From contig NZ_BNEO01000001.1 of assembly GCF_014905415.1 (NCBI RefSeq), positions 744,001 through 808,000 on the forward strand: a stretch of 64,000 nucleotides of DNA, in the 5' to 3' direction. The DNA comes from Virgibacillus salexigens. Lineage in GTDB: Bacteria > Bacillota > Bacilli > Bacillales > Amphibacillaceae. Under the pieces are notes generated by a model. That model saw nothing but the letters and a program-made list of their open reading frames with translations, ran no database searches and was not told the origin of the DNA. Below are positions 8,751 to 17,431 of the stretch, in pieces (position 1 is the first letter of the stretch; each line of letters starts with the position of its first letter). The position numbers were made by a program, and so were the translations under genes.

Positions 8751-8892
8751 ATTGATCACCTACTATTTCTAAATACGTAATCCGTATTGCTTATTAGAGT
8801 GGAAATAAAGAAATTTCCATATAGTAATATGGTACTTAAAAAGATGGATTGCTTGTAGAGTAGTAAGTACCATTTTATGGGTGATTATATGA

Positions 8893-9621
8893 GTTAAGAA
8901 ATGTTATTTAGGAAAATATGCCCATAAAACAAGCAGCGTAAGACTGTTTTCTTCATCCTCTTACCTAGAAATTAAAGGATATAAGGGATATTGGGATGAT
9001 AATCAAGAAACGGGGATTGCAAGAGGATTAGAAGATTTATTGTACCTGCTTGTACATTCCAAGAAGAAGATTCGCACGATCAATATGCGTAATCATAACG
9101 TACTTATTATCCATTTATTGACCAACAAAAAAGATACATTGGTTCAGTCTATTGATGGAAGCAATCATCACTTCTCTTTCCTAGGTGTAAAAGACGGCAT
9201 TGGCCAATTGCTTCGAGAGCATGCTCGAATGGAGGATACAGAGATTTCTGTGGATGGATGGCAGCCTATTCAGCTTCCGGAGGAGCTATTTGATGAGTTC
9301 CATACCTCCCCTGCCCCTGCTTTACAAGCAATGGCAGCGGATCAAAAACAACCAAAACCGATACGCGAATTTGTCTCTGCATTGTTAGCAAATCGGCAAG
9401 AATTCGATAATATTTCTTTTATGAAATCTAGTTACGTCAAAGATAATCTGCATTTGATGATATTCATTTCTTTTTACCAGTAGAGGAAGAAGACTACATT
9501 TGGGCATCTAGACTATCAGGAAATTGAAAGCGCAAGACGAGTTACCTTACAGCCGATCCCTGTCAGGAGTTATTTTCAAGAAATAGAGCGTGCAACCATT
9601 GCCTATTTTACAGAGGAATGA
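8893..9621 (+). pseudogene. Frameshifted gene of unknown family
   Basis: One coherent protein can be followed through three frames. The first runs from about 8893 to 9440 and includes YLEIKGYKGYWDDNQETGIA, LREHARMEDTEISVDGWQPI and PIREFVSALLANRQEF. After a shift near 9450 the frame gives FDDIHFFLPVEEDYI, and after a second shift near 9500 it gives FGHLDYQEIESARRVTLQPI and ends IAYFTEE-stop at 9619-9621. No start codon is clear. Total length would be about 240 residues. I do not recognise the family. It is transcribed away from the LXG operon, and a strong hairpin follows. Confidence 0.5.
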
Positions 9622-9687
9622 TAGTTTTAGTAGATTCCACTTCCCATTAATACGTAATGAACAGTCCTGTAAATACCCGATGGCGTA

Positions 9688-9723
9688 AAAGAAGATTCAA
9701 GAATCTGTTCTTGAATCTTCTTT
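9688..9723. terminator. 16-bp hairpin, probable bidirectional terminator
   Basis: AAAGAAGATTCAAGAA pairs perfectly with TTCTTGAATCTTCTTT around a four-base loop (TCTG). It lies 67 bp past the end of the frameshifted gene on the plus strand. Confidence 0.6.
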
Positions 9724-10022
9724 CGCTTATAACCTTCTATATTGGTGGCTCTTAGGATAGAGTGTAAAGTACGAGACAGAGTATTCAAGGCTGATCCATT
9801 TCACTATATTCAAAGACGCCCCTCATCACGTAAAATCCCCCGATTCACAATCTTCATCGCAGCTGTTCCCTTCTTACAATTAAGAAGTTCTGCATATATT
9901 AACGGCGGTGTAGGTTGTGATAAAGTGAAAGGTTTGGTTTGGTAACTGCTTGTCTGACAAATTCATGTATAGATTGGGCAACACATTTTAGTATACTATA
10001 TGTATGTAATTAACCACCTTAT
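9724..10022. other. No supported gene
   Basis: A 67-codon plus-strand frame (9742-9945) has no ribosome binding site and unremarkable composition. On the minus strand a short open stretch ends at about 9818 and reads LIYAELLNCKKGTAAMKIVN; it may be a remnant but no family is recognised. Confidence 0.3.
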
Positions 10023-10134
10023 TTATAATTTAAACCTTTCTTTTGGAAATCTACACATTAATGCATTTATTAGTAGCACGCCATTATAAAAACAAACAAT
10101 ATAAGAGATTGAGTTATCAAAAAAAAGGATAATA

Positions 10135-10524
10135 TTACTGAAAAAAACCTATGATAATCACAACCCATAATTCCGTTTTTAGAACTTTCTTGCCTCGTTG
10201 AATATAATTATCTATCGTATTTTGCGTAATAAATATCTCTTGGAATGCTTCATAAGTAAATTTCTTATAGGAATATATGCCAATAAAAATACTTATTAAA
10301 AAACCAACAATTAATAAAAGAATAGGATTTCCTACAGGTAATTGAAAGTATTGTATTGCCCTCAATACAGCTAAGACCAATACAAACATTAATATATAAA
10401 TTAAATTATTTGACCTTTGATGATAAGCCTTATATACACGATTAGATTTATGATCTAAAAATAAAGTATGATTCTGATCTGTATTTTTATATTCCGTATA
10501 AAAAGGAATTAATTTATTACTCAT
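10135..10524 (-). CDS. Small membrane protein, candidate orphan immunity protein, possibly truncated
   Basis: This 129-residue protein has a soluble N-terminus (about 1-38), two clear membrane helices (about 40-62 and 67-86) and a third hydrophobic segment (WVVIIIGFF) cut short by a stop. ATG follows GGTGATAAATGC. The stop comes just after a run of seven T. Removing one T would keep the frame open to 10023, adding about 38 residues that continue as hydrophobic sequence (SNIILFFDN, YIVCFYNGVLLINALM), so the gene may carry a one-base insertion. It lies directly downstream of an orphan toxin-tip remnant. The immunity role is inferred from that position. Confidence 0.5.
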   Translation of the reverse strand: MSNKLIPFYTEYKNTDQNHTLFLDHKSNRVYKAYHQRSNNLIYILMFVLVLAVLRAIQYFQLPVGNPILLLIVGFLISIFIGIYSYKKFTYEAFQEIFITQNTIDNYIQRGKKVLKTELWVVIIIGFFQ

Positions 10525-10591
10525 GCATTTATCACCTAAACTTTTCTTATTTAACGAGCTGAATACAGAACCTAGATTCCAAACAATCCTT

Positions 10592-10708
10592 CTACAGCAT
10601 ACCGACTGTATTGACTATATCTTCACCAATATGACTTACAGTGTCGACTATATTATCTGCATTATCATAAGTCCAATCAAACAACATTGAACCACCTACA
10701 CCTATGAG
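10592..10708 (-). pseudogene. Orphan C-terminal tip of an LXG-type toxin
   Basis: The last part of a minus-strand frame reads GVGGSMLFDWTYDNADNIVD and ends TVSHIGEDIVNTVGML-stop. The layout (glycine-rich hydrophobic end, an F-x-x-x-YDN motif, then an amphipathic helix with a repeating IG/VG pattern) mirrors the end of the intact LXG effector (FNFVYDN, then DTVGKKLDDMGEKI). The same frame runs upstream to 10807, but that part passes through two terminator hairpins of the ade operon, so only about 38 codons look genuine. No start codon or secretion domain remains. An immunity-like membrane gene follows. Confidence 0.4.
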
Positions 10709-10736
10709 AAAAAAAGGATAGCATATAACACTATCC
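10709..10736 (-). terminator. Second intrinsic terminator after ade
   Basis: Read on the minus strand, GGATAG and CTATCC pair around a nine-base loop and are followed by seven T. Confidence 0.65.
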
Positions 10737-10774
10737 TCTAGTATCAAAGATATATTTCCATTAATGGATAGGAT

Positions 10775-10800
10775 TAAAAAGAGGGAGTCTTCGGCCTCTT
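10775..10800 (-). terminator. Intrinsic terminator directly after ade
   Basis: Read on the minus strand, AAGAGG and CCTCTT pair around a ten-base loop, followed by TTTAA, a few bases past the ade stop. It is weaker than the hairpin that follows; the two may act in tandem. Confidence 0.45.
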
Positions 10801-10803
10801 CCA

Positions 10804-12570
10804 TCACTCCTCTCTAAATAACGGAATTAGTTGTTGGGTGTTGACATCTACTAAGCCTAGATCACTTATGCGAATTTCAGGGATAACGGTTAATGTCAGG
10901 GATGATAGCGCCATTGATGGAGAACGTCTGCCCACCTTCACTCCCATAGACTGAGCCACCTCATTGAATTTCTCTACTTTTGGAGACAGTTCCTCGATAG
11001 GTTCCGCTGCCATTAATCCAGCTATTGGCAGATCTACTTGAGCCATAACATTTCCATCTTCCACTAAGCATAGTCCTCCGCCAGATTTCTGTAGTTGTTT
11101 TGCCGCCATCAGCATGTCTCTAGCATTTTTGCCTGCAACGACTAAATTATGACTGTCATGAGCTACGGTCGTTGCATATGCACCACTGCGTATCCCTGAA
11201 TTTTTTAAAACACCTACAAATGGTTTGCGATTTTGACCATGGCGTCCAGTTACAGTTGCAAAAACATATTCTTCAGGTAAATGACGTATTTCCCCATCTG
11301 TAACCTGTATCTCTAAAGAACCTATTTTCGTTGTTCCAATTGGTGTCATCTCCATTGTATTTAGTGTTATCGTTCCGTTTTCCACTGGTGAATGAATAAT
11401 AAAATCCTTTTCATTAAGTTCCGGTAGACGGACGGTATTTTTACGAAGCGGTGGCGTACGAGTGGTAATATCCGTGATGATTCTTCTATCTTTTACCATT
11501 TGTTCCCCTTGTACATAAACATCATTGATCTGCATTGTCTCTAATGAATCTACCAAAGAAAAATCCGCTACATATCCGGATGCTATTGCGCCACGGTCAT
11601 GAAGTCCATATCGCATCGCTCCATTTAGCGAGGCATAACGAATAGCAAGTGGTGCTGGTATTCCTTCTTCAATACAACGACGAACCACTCGATTCATTTG
11701 TCCATTTTTCAACATATCATTCGGTTCTACATCATCCGTGCACATTGCAATGTTAGAAGCGTGAGGAAGGATTTCCCATGCCTTTGCCGCTATATCCGCA
11801 AACTGACTGACACTGGATTCCCGAATATAAATCAACATACCAGCACGCAGTTTTTCTACTATTTCTTCTACTGTACGGCTTTCATGATCAGAGTTTACTC
11901 CAGCCGCTAGATAAGCATGTAAGTCTCGACCAGTAACCCTTGGCAAATGACCTTCATTACGTACACCAAAATCAAGCCCCTTTTGCACAATGCCTGCCAT
12001 TCGTGGATTTTGCTTAATAACACCTACATAATCCATTAATTCAGCAATTCCCACTACGTCAGGATTATCTAACAATGCTGCAATATCTTCAGGACCAAAT
12101 TCTGCCCCAGCTGTTTCCACACCGGGAACAGCTGGAACACAGGATGGAATTGTTGTAAGAATTCGTACCGGAAGTCCCTTGCTAGCATTTATCATATAGC
12201 TTACCCCTTCAGCACCCATGACATTGCCAATTTCATGTGGATCAATAACAGCTACTGTAGTGCCATGTCGAAGTACTGCTCTCGCAAACATATCTGGTGT
12301 AACCATTGTGCTTTCAATATGCACATGACAATCGATAAAACCAGGTATCGCATATTTGCCTTGTGCATCAACCTCATTATCCCCTTCCATGTAAAAGGAT
12401 GGTTTATTATTCTCATAACGAGCTATTGCACTAAAACGGTCTTTTTTAATTCCAATATCAGCAGGATAAATCTCTGCCGTGAAAACGTTCACCAGATTAA
12501 CTCCTCGAATCACAGTATCCATCCGTTCATCACCACGTGCTGCTGCTACAATATGTTGCCGTGAAAACAT
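10804..12570 (-). CDS. ade: Adenine deaminase
   Basis: This 588-residue enzyme converts adenine to hypoxanthine and ammonia for purine salvage. The metal-binding amidohydrolase motif CHVHIESTMVTP lies near residue 80, with further metal ligands in the barrel (HGTTVAVIDPHEIGNV, NEGHLPRVTGRDLHAYL, MCTDDVEPNDML). The C-terminal half has the Ade-specific VAHDSHNLVVAG stretch and a GGGLCLVEDG segment. Length matches Bacillus AdeC (about 580). ATG follows AAGGGAG. The gene lies 27 bp downstream of a purine permease gene, and both sit behind one purine riboswitch. Confidence 0.96.
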   Translation of the reverse strand: MFSRQHIVAAARGDERMDTVIRGVNLVNVFTAEIYPADIGIKKDRFSAIARYENNKPSFYMEGDNEVDAQGKYAIPGFIDCHVHIESTMVTPDMFARAVLRHGTTVAVIDPHEIGNVMGAEGVSYMINASKGLPVRILTTIPSCVPAVPGVETAGAEFGPEDIAALLDNPDVVGIAELMDYVGVIKQNPRMAGIVQKGLDFGVRNEGHLPRVTGRDLHAYLAAGVNSDHESRTVEEIVEKLRAGMLIYIRESSVSQFADIAAKAWEILPHASNIAMCTDDVEPNDMLKNGQMNRVVRRCIEEGIPAPLAIRYASLNGAMRYGLHDRGAIASGYVADFSLVDSLETMQINDVYVQGEQMVKDRRIITDITTRTPPLRKNTVRLPELNEKDFIIHSPVENGTITLNTMEMTPIGTTKIGSLEIQVTDGEIRHLPEEYVFATVTGRHGQNRKPFVGVLKNSGIRSGAYATTVAHDSHNLVVAGKNARDMLMAAKQLQKSGGGLCLVEDGNVMAQVDLPIAGLMAAEPIEELSPKVEKFNEVAQSMGVKVGRRSPSMALSSLTLTVIPEIRISDLGLVDVNTQQLIPLFREE

Positions 12571-12597
12571 ACGATTATTCTCCCTTCGGTTTTTTCA

Positions 12598-13914
12598 TCA
12601 TTCAGCTAATGTAATAAAATAAATGATAAGTGGTATTAGTAAAATATATAGTCCAGGATGAACTTCCTTGTATCTGCCTGACAAGCTCTTCACGAGCACA
12701 TATATAATAATCCCAGAAGCAATTCCATTTCCAAAGTTAAAGGTAAATATGGTAATAACGATTGTCATGAAAGCAGGTAATGATTCTGTCACATCTTGAA
12801 AATTAATGTTTCTAACAGATGAAAGCATTGTCAATCCGACTAGAATTAGTGCCGGAGCTGTGGCTTCTGTTGGAATAATCATGATTAAAGGTGTAACAAA
12901 TAAAGTCAGCAAAAATAAAATCCCAGTTGAAACTGCGGTTAATCCTGTACGTCCTCCAGCCTCAACACCAGTTGCCGATTCAACATAGGTGGTCATCACA
13001 GGAACTGAAAATAATGAACCTAAAACTGTGCCACCCGCATCAACTGAGAATGGTTTATCTATCTGAGGTAAATTACCGTTTTTATCTAACATGTTCCCTT
13101 TACCGGCAACTCCAAGCATTGTTCCAAGACTAGAAAAGAAGTCTGGTACAAAAAAAGCAAGCAAAAATGGGAAGTACGAAACGTCCAACGCTTCCATAAC
13201 GTCCAATTGGAATAACACTGGTGCGACACTTTCCGGAAGCGAGAAGATAGAACTAGGCAATTGTGTAACCCCCATCGGAATTCCAATTAAGGTAACAGCA
13301 ATAATTCCAATCAATAGATGACCCCGAACATTTCTTGCCAGTAATACACTCATAATAAAGAATCCGATAAGTGCCAAAATTGCGTTCGGAGAACCTATAT
13401 CTCCAAGCTGCAAAGAATTCGCGCTCTCACTAGCCGTTACTAATCCTGCATTACGAAACCCAATGAGTGCAATAAATAATCCTACTCCTGCACCGATAGA
13501 TAGTTTAATTGCAGGTGGTATAAGCCGAACAATCAGCTGTCTTAATCCTAAAATTGTAAATAAAACAAAAAGGACTCCGGAAATAAATACCATTCCCATT
13601 CCAACTTGCCAAGGTATTCCTTCTGCTACCACTAGCGTAACAGAAAGAAAAGCAACTGAACCAAGGCCAGGGGCCAAGGCAAAAGGCCGATTACTGTATA
13701 CTCCCATTATTATGGTTACTAGACCCGTCATCAGAATAACAGCTACTGTAACTGGTCCTTTCGGTATACCTGCACCCTCAAGCATTCCCGGTACAACAAT
13801 TAATACATAAAGCATGGTCATGAAAATAGTTAATCCTGCAGTGAATTCTGTTCTTGCATTCGTATGATTTGCAGATAATTGAAATATTTTTTCCATTAAA
13901 TTAGACCTGTTCAA
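12598..13914 (-). CDS. NCS2-family purine permease (PbuG/PbuO-like)
   Basis: This 438-residue membrane protein with 12-14 predicted helices belongs to the nucleobase-cation symporter-2 group of the AzgA/PbuG type. Visible signatures include LTIFMTMLYVLIVVPGMLEG near the N-terminus, NRPFALAPGLGSVAFLSVTL, and the GVEAGGRTGLTAVSTGILFL segment late in the protein. It would import adenine, guanine or hypoxanthine. TTG at 13912-13914 is a suitable start after GAGAGGAGAG; an internal ATG seven codons later is possible. The riboswitch and its terminator lie upstream, and adenine deaminase follows, so import and deamination are co-expressed. Confidence 0.9.
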   Translation of the reverse strand: MNRSNLMEKIFQLSANHTNARTEFTAGLTIFMTMLYVLIVVPGMLEGAGIPKGPVTVAVILMTGLVTIIMGVYSNRPFALAPGLGSVAFLSVTLVVAEGIPWQVGMGMVFISGVLFVLFTILGLRQLIVRLIPPAIKLSIGAGVGLFIALIGFRNAGLVTASESANSLQLGDIGSPNAILALIGFFIMSVLLARNVRGHLLIGIIAVTLIGIPMGVTQLPSSIFSLPESVAPVLFQLDVMEALDVSYFPFLLAFFVPDFFSSLGTMLGVAGKGNMLDKNGNLPQIDKPFSVDAGGTVLGSLFSVPVMTTYVESATGVEAGGRTGLTAVSTGILFLLTLFVTPLIMIIPTEATAPALILVGLTMLSSVRNINFQDVTESLPAFMTIVITIFTFNFGNGIASGIIIYVLVKSLSGRYKEVHPGLYILLIPLIIYFITLAE

Positions 13915-14028
13915 TTATGTCTCTCCTCTCGGTGTAATAGAATATTATATTGATATTAGTCCTGCTTTCTCGAAATAAATCGTAAATCGCTCTCCTCGCT
14001 GTTTTGATTTACTCGAAATCGATGCAAT

Positions 14029-14068
14029 AAAAAAGCCCGGAATAATAGAATGACTTCTACCTTCCAGA
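14029..14068 (-). terminator. Riboswitch expression-platform terminator
   Basis: Read on the minus strand, a long imperfect stem (CTGGAAGGTAGAA pairing with TTCTATTATTCCGG) is followed by GCTTTTTT. It lies between the purine aptamer and the permease start, as expected for ligand-dependent termination. Confidence 0.7.
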
Positions 14069-14163
14069 CCTACAAAAGTTAAAGAAAAGATATATCAGCA
14101 ATAAATATAGCAATTTAACATATCAAGTAATAGCATAAAAGCCGAACAAATCTTATACTTTAA

Positions 14164-14232
14164 CTCGTAGTCCGGTTCTTTCCGTGGGAACCTGGTAGAG
14201 ACCCTCAGACCATATTACTGAGGATATACGAG
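14164..14232 (-). promoter_or_regulatory. Purine riboswitch aptamer, guanine class
   Basis: Read on the minus strand, the outer stem CTCGTA pairs with TACGAG. The core holds the hallmark TAATATGG loop between CCTCAG and CTGAGG, then GTCTCTACC, a second hairpin (GGTTC/GAACC) whose loop has the CC needed for loop-loop pairing, and GGACTACGAG. The discriminating base in GACTA is C, which specifies guanine or hypoxanthine; adenine aptamers have T there. Ligand should promote termination upstream of the permease and deaminase genes. Confidence 0.9.
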
Positions 14233-14261
14233 TATGATATTTAATTTTTTATTACTCTAAT

Positions 14262-14290
14262 AATATAGCAAATCCATGCAAGTTAAGCAA
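14262..14290 (-). promoter_or_regulatory. Sigma-A promoter for the riboswitch and purine operon
   Basis: Read on the minus strand, TTGCTT and TATATT are spaced by 17 bases. The predicted transcript would begin about 20-25 bases before the aptamer. Confidence 0.55.
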
Positions 14291-14443
14291 ATAAATCTTA
14301 ACATTAATCAAAAAAAATAAATTAATGTTCGCTTTTTCACGAAAACCGATCATTTTCACTACCATTAAATTCCCTGACCATTTTTCCATAGATACGCTTG
14401 CATCTAAACCAATTTATACTGTAAAAAGATATGGAACCGGATT

Positions 14444-14472
14444 AAAACGCCATTCTTTTGGAATGGCGTTTT
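14444..14472 (-). terminator. Terminator after the abg-like operon
   Basis: AAAACGCCATTC pairs perfectly with GAATGGCGTTTT around a five-base loop. It lies 24 bp past the stop of the abgA-like gene and could also work in the other direction. Confidence 0.7.
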
Positions 14473-14496
14473 AGTTATTCCTAATTGTAAATTGGT

Positions 14497-15792
14497 TTAA
14501 ACCATTTGTGCATGCTTTTCTAAGCTTAGAATCGAAGCATATAACAGTTCTACGGCTGGGAGTAAAGTATTTTCATCAATATCAAATTTTTCATTATGAT
14601 GGCCAGCAGCTAACTCGGTTCCAAAAATGCAGTACGTTGCTAAGCCGCCATTATCTTGAACACGTTTCATAAAGTAGGTTGCATCTTCTGACCCGGCAGC
14701 TGCGTTTACCTCTACTGTACTTGCTTGGAAAAGAGATTTGGCTTCTGCACATTCATGAAGAACGTTTGCTAACTCATTTGATGAAATACAACTGATAGCT
14801 TCGCCGACTGTCTCCATGTGATAATCTACTCCATACATCTGTGCGGCACCTGCAACTATCTGTTTTACTTGCTGCTTCACATATTCATTAACCGAAGAAT
14901 TTTCACCACGCGTTTCCACTTTTAAATCGGCTTGGTCAGCAATAATATTTCTGCCTGTCCCTGCGTGGAGCTCGCCTACATTGATTCTAGTCACCCCATC
15001 AGAATGACGGGAAATCGCATGTATGTTTAATGCTGCCGCCGCTGCTGCCAGCAGTGCATTTTTCCCTTCCTCTGGGCGGCCACCAGCATGTGAAGCTACT
15101 CCGCTAAATGATATGTTCTGCTTTGTTGTGGCAAGAAAGCCATTATTAGCTGCTACAAAATGATGATGCGGCACCCCTGTTCCAATATGCGAAGCAATAA
15201 AATAATCAACATCATCCACAACTTTTGCTTCCGTCATTGATTTAGCACCACGTGTGCCTTCTTCTGCCGGTTGGAAGATCAATTTTATTTTTCCCGTTAA
15301 GTGATCTTTATTCTCTGCAATTAACGTAGCCAAGCCAAGTCCAATAGAGGTATGAGCATCATGTCCACATGCATGCATCCGATACGGCAACTGCGACTTG
15401 AATCCTTCCTTCATCGGATAATGACTGTCTAAGCTTGATTCATTAATTTCCAACGCATCCATATCAAATCGAAAGGCGATTGTCGGCCCTGGTTTTTTCG
15501 TATCCAGTGTTGCTACAATTCCTGTGTAGCCATCTGAAAAGTGCTCCATATAATTTTTATTTGCTCCATTTTCAAGCGCCCAGAGATAATGTTCCTTTGT
15601 CACTTCGGCAGATGGCTTGCCCATACATTCAGCTTCTGACATGACTTCACGGCCCATTTGTAACTCAAACCCGAGTTCATCAAGAATTGTTGCTACGATT
15701 GAAGCCGTCCTCATTTCCAAAAAACCCACTTCCGGAAATTGATGAAAATCACGCCGCCAATGTACTAACTTTTCGACCAATTGTTCACTCAT
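14497..15792 (-). CDS. abgA: M20 amidohydrolase, AbgA-like (p-aminobenzoyl-glutamate hydrolase subunit A)
   Basis: This 431-residue zinc peptidase-like enzyme has the M20 metal motif MHACGHDAHTSIGLGLA (about residues 137-153), the catalytic acidic pair in FQPAEEGTRGAKSM, and the C-terminal GHHNEKFDID motif. The insertion between the N-terminal helix and the first metal ligand, and the total length, fit AbgA (about 436 residues). In E. coli AbgA works with AbgB to cleave p-aminobenzoyl-glutamate imported by AbgT. All three partners are adjacent here. Related aminoacylases would look similar, so the substrate is less certain than the family. Confidence 0.82.
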   Translation of the reverse strand: MSEQLVEKLVHWRRDFHQFPEVGFLEMRTASIVATILDELGFELQMGREVMSEAECMGKPSAEVTKEHYLWALENGANKNYMEHFSDGYTGIVATLDTKKPGPTIAFRFDMDALEINESSLDSHYPMKEGFKSQLPYRMHACGHDAHTSIGLGLATLIAENKDHLTGKIKLIFQPAEEGTRGAKSMTEAKVVDDVDYFIASHIGTGVPHHHFVAANNGFLATTKQNISFSGVASHAGGRPEEGKNALLAAAAAALNIHAISRHSDGVTRINVGELHAGTGRNIIADQADLKVETRGENSSVNEYVKQQVKQIVAGAAQMYGVDYHMETVGEAISCISSNELANVLHECAEAKSLFQASTVEVNAAAGSEDATYFMKRVQDNGGLATYCIFGTELAAGHHNEKFDIDENTLLPAVELLYASILSLEKHAQMV

Positions 15793-15852
15793 ATTATAAT
15801 CATCCCTTTCATTTTAATTAAATCCTATTTAATTACGCTACACGACAAAGTA

Positions 15853-17364
15853 TTAAAGAAAAGGTGTAATCCCTGGACCAAACGGGATTCCTACAAAGTA
15901 GAAGATAAGAATTAAGATGATCCATGTAATAAGGAAACAGATTGAGTAAGGGAGCATTAATGAAATAAATGTGCCAATACCTGCTTTTTTATCGTATTTT
16001 TGCATAAATGATAACACAATAACCATATACGGCATCAGTGGTGTGACAATATTTGTTGAGGAGTCTGCAACACGATATGCCACTTGGGTAAATGCAGGAT
16101 GATAACCTAATTGCATGAACATCGGTACAAAAACGGGAGCCTCAAGTGCCCATTTTGCCGAACCAGATGTAATCAAGAAGTTCATTAATGCAGTAAAAAT
16201 AATATAACCAATAATAAGCCATATACCGGTAAATTCAATGTCTTTAAGGAATTCTGCGCCATTGACAGCTACCCATGTACCAATATTTGACCAGTTAAAG
16301 TACGCAATAAATTGCGCAATAGCAAAGATGAGTACAATATAACTCGACATGTCTTTCATCGATTCACCCATGTACTTGCTAATGTCCTTACCGGATTTAA
16401 TATTGCCAACGGTAATACCATACGTGACCCCAATGGTTATAAAAAAGAATAAGATAATCGGCACAATTCCATCTAAAAATGGAGAAGGTATGATACCACC
16501 CTCTTCGTTTCTTAGCGGACTGTTTGGAAGTGCAATCCCAATGACAATAATTCCCCAGTAGATCACTGCTGCAATGATCGCATTTCGGAACGCTTTTCCT
16601 GCTTTTGGAGGGTCCTCATCAACGTCTGCTTCAACAGCATCGCCTTTGTATTTACCTAGTCTAGGTTCAATGAATTTATTGGTAACCAATCCACCAACAA
16701 TGGTTAGTATAAATACAGAAACAATATTGAAGTACCAGTTATCGACGGGTGTAACGACGACGCTATCATCAATAATCGCCGCAGCTTCTGTAGAAATACC
16801 TGACAAGAGCGCATCCGTACCAGCAATGAATAAGTTTGCCGTAAAACCTGCTCCAGCAGCTGCATAACCAGCAACTAAACCTACAAGAGGGTGGCGGCCA
16901 ACTTTATTAAAAACCATAGCAGCTAACGGCGGAACGAGTACCATCGCCGCATCTGAAGCGATATTACCTAGAATACCAACAAACACTACGGTATACGTAA
17001 TTAACGCTGGTGGCGATTTTAAAATCGTTCTTTTAATGGCATAATCAAGCATTCCAACTTTTTCTGCGAGACCAATACCTAGCATCATCGCTAAGACTAA
17101 ACCAAGGGGTGCAAATCCTGTAAAATTCTCAAGCATGGATGTTAAAATAAATTGCAAACCTTCACTAGACGCCAGGTTTTTTACTTGAAGTTCTTCGCCT
17201 GTACCCGGATGAATAACGGATGCACCAAACATACTAAATATAGAAGATGCAATAATAATTAAAAGGGCTAAAACCGAAAATAAAATAAATGGATCCGGCA
17301 ATTTATTCCCGACTATTTCGATATAATTCAAAAATTTCTGAAAAAATCCTTTTCTCGTTTTCAT
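15853..17364 (-). CDS. abgT: AbgT-family transporter
   Basis: This 503-residue integral membrane protein has about 11-13 hydrophobic segments. It matches AbgT transporters from the N-terminal FLNYIEIVGNKLPDPFILF onward, including GVLGNIASDAAMVLVPPLAA-type sequence, GYAAAGAGFTANLFIAGTDA and DSSTNIVTPLMPYMVIVLSF. In E. coli AbgT takes up p-aminobenzoyl-glutamate, a folate breakdown product; some relatives export sulfonamides. Its position between the two hydrolase subunits favours uptake. ATG follows AAGGAGAGGGGA. Confidence 0.92.
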   Translation of the reverse strand: MKTRKGFFQKFLNYIEIVGNKLPDPFILFSVLALLIIIASSIFSMFGASVIHPGTGEELQVKNLASSEGLQFILTSMLENFTGFAPLGLVLAMMLGIGLAEKVGMLDYAIKRTILKSPPALITYTVVFVGILGNIASDAAMVLVPPLAAMVFNKVGRHPLVGLVAGYAAAGAGFTANLFIAGTDALLSGISTEAAAIIDDSVVVTPVDNWYFNIVSVFILTIVGGLVTNKFIEPRLGKYKGDAVEADVDEDPPKAGKAFRNAIIAAVIYWGIIVIGIALPNSPLRNEEGGIIPSPFLDGIVPIILFFFITIGVTYGITVGNIKSGKDISKYMGESMKDMSSYIVLIFAIAQFIAYFNWSNIGTWVAVNGAEFLKDIEFTGIWLIIGYIIFTALMNFLITSGSAKWALEAPVFVPMFMQLGYHPAFTQVAYRVADSSTNIVTPLMPYMVIVLSFMQKYDKKAGIGTFISLMLPYSICFLITWIILILIFYFVGIPFGPGITPFL

Positions 17365-17431
17365 CTGTCCCCTCTCCTTACTTTTAAAATCATTATTTCT
17401 TTCAAAAAACGATAATCTTTTTAATTGTTTA

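Noticed and set aside
9742-9945. A 67-codon plus-strand ORF after the hairpin
   Set aside because: No ribosome binding site, unremarkable composition and no recognisable motif.
10709-10807. N-terminal part of the 71-codon frame at 10592-10807
   Set aside because: It runs through two terminator hairpins of the ade operon; only the part downstream of them looks like protein.
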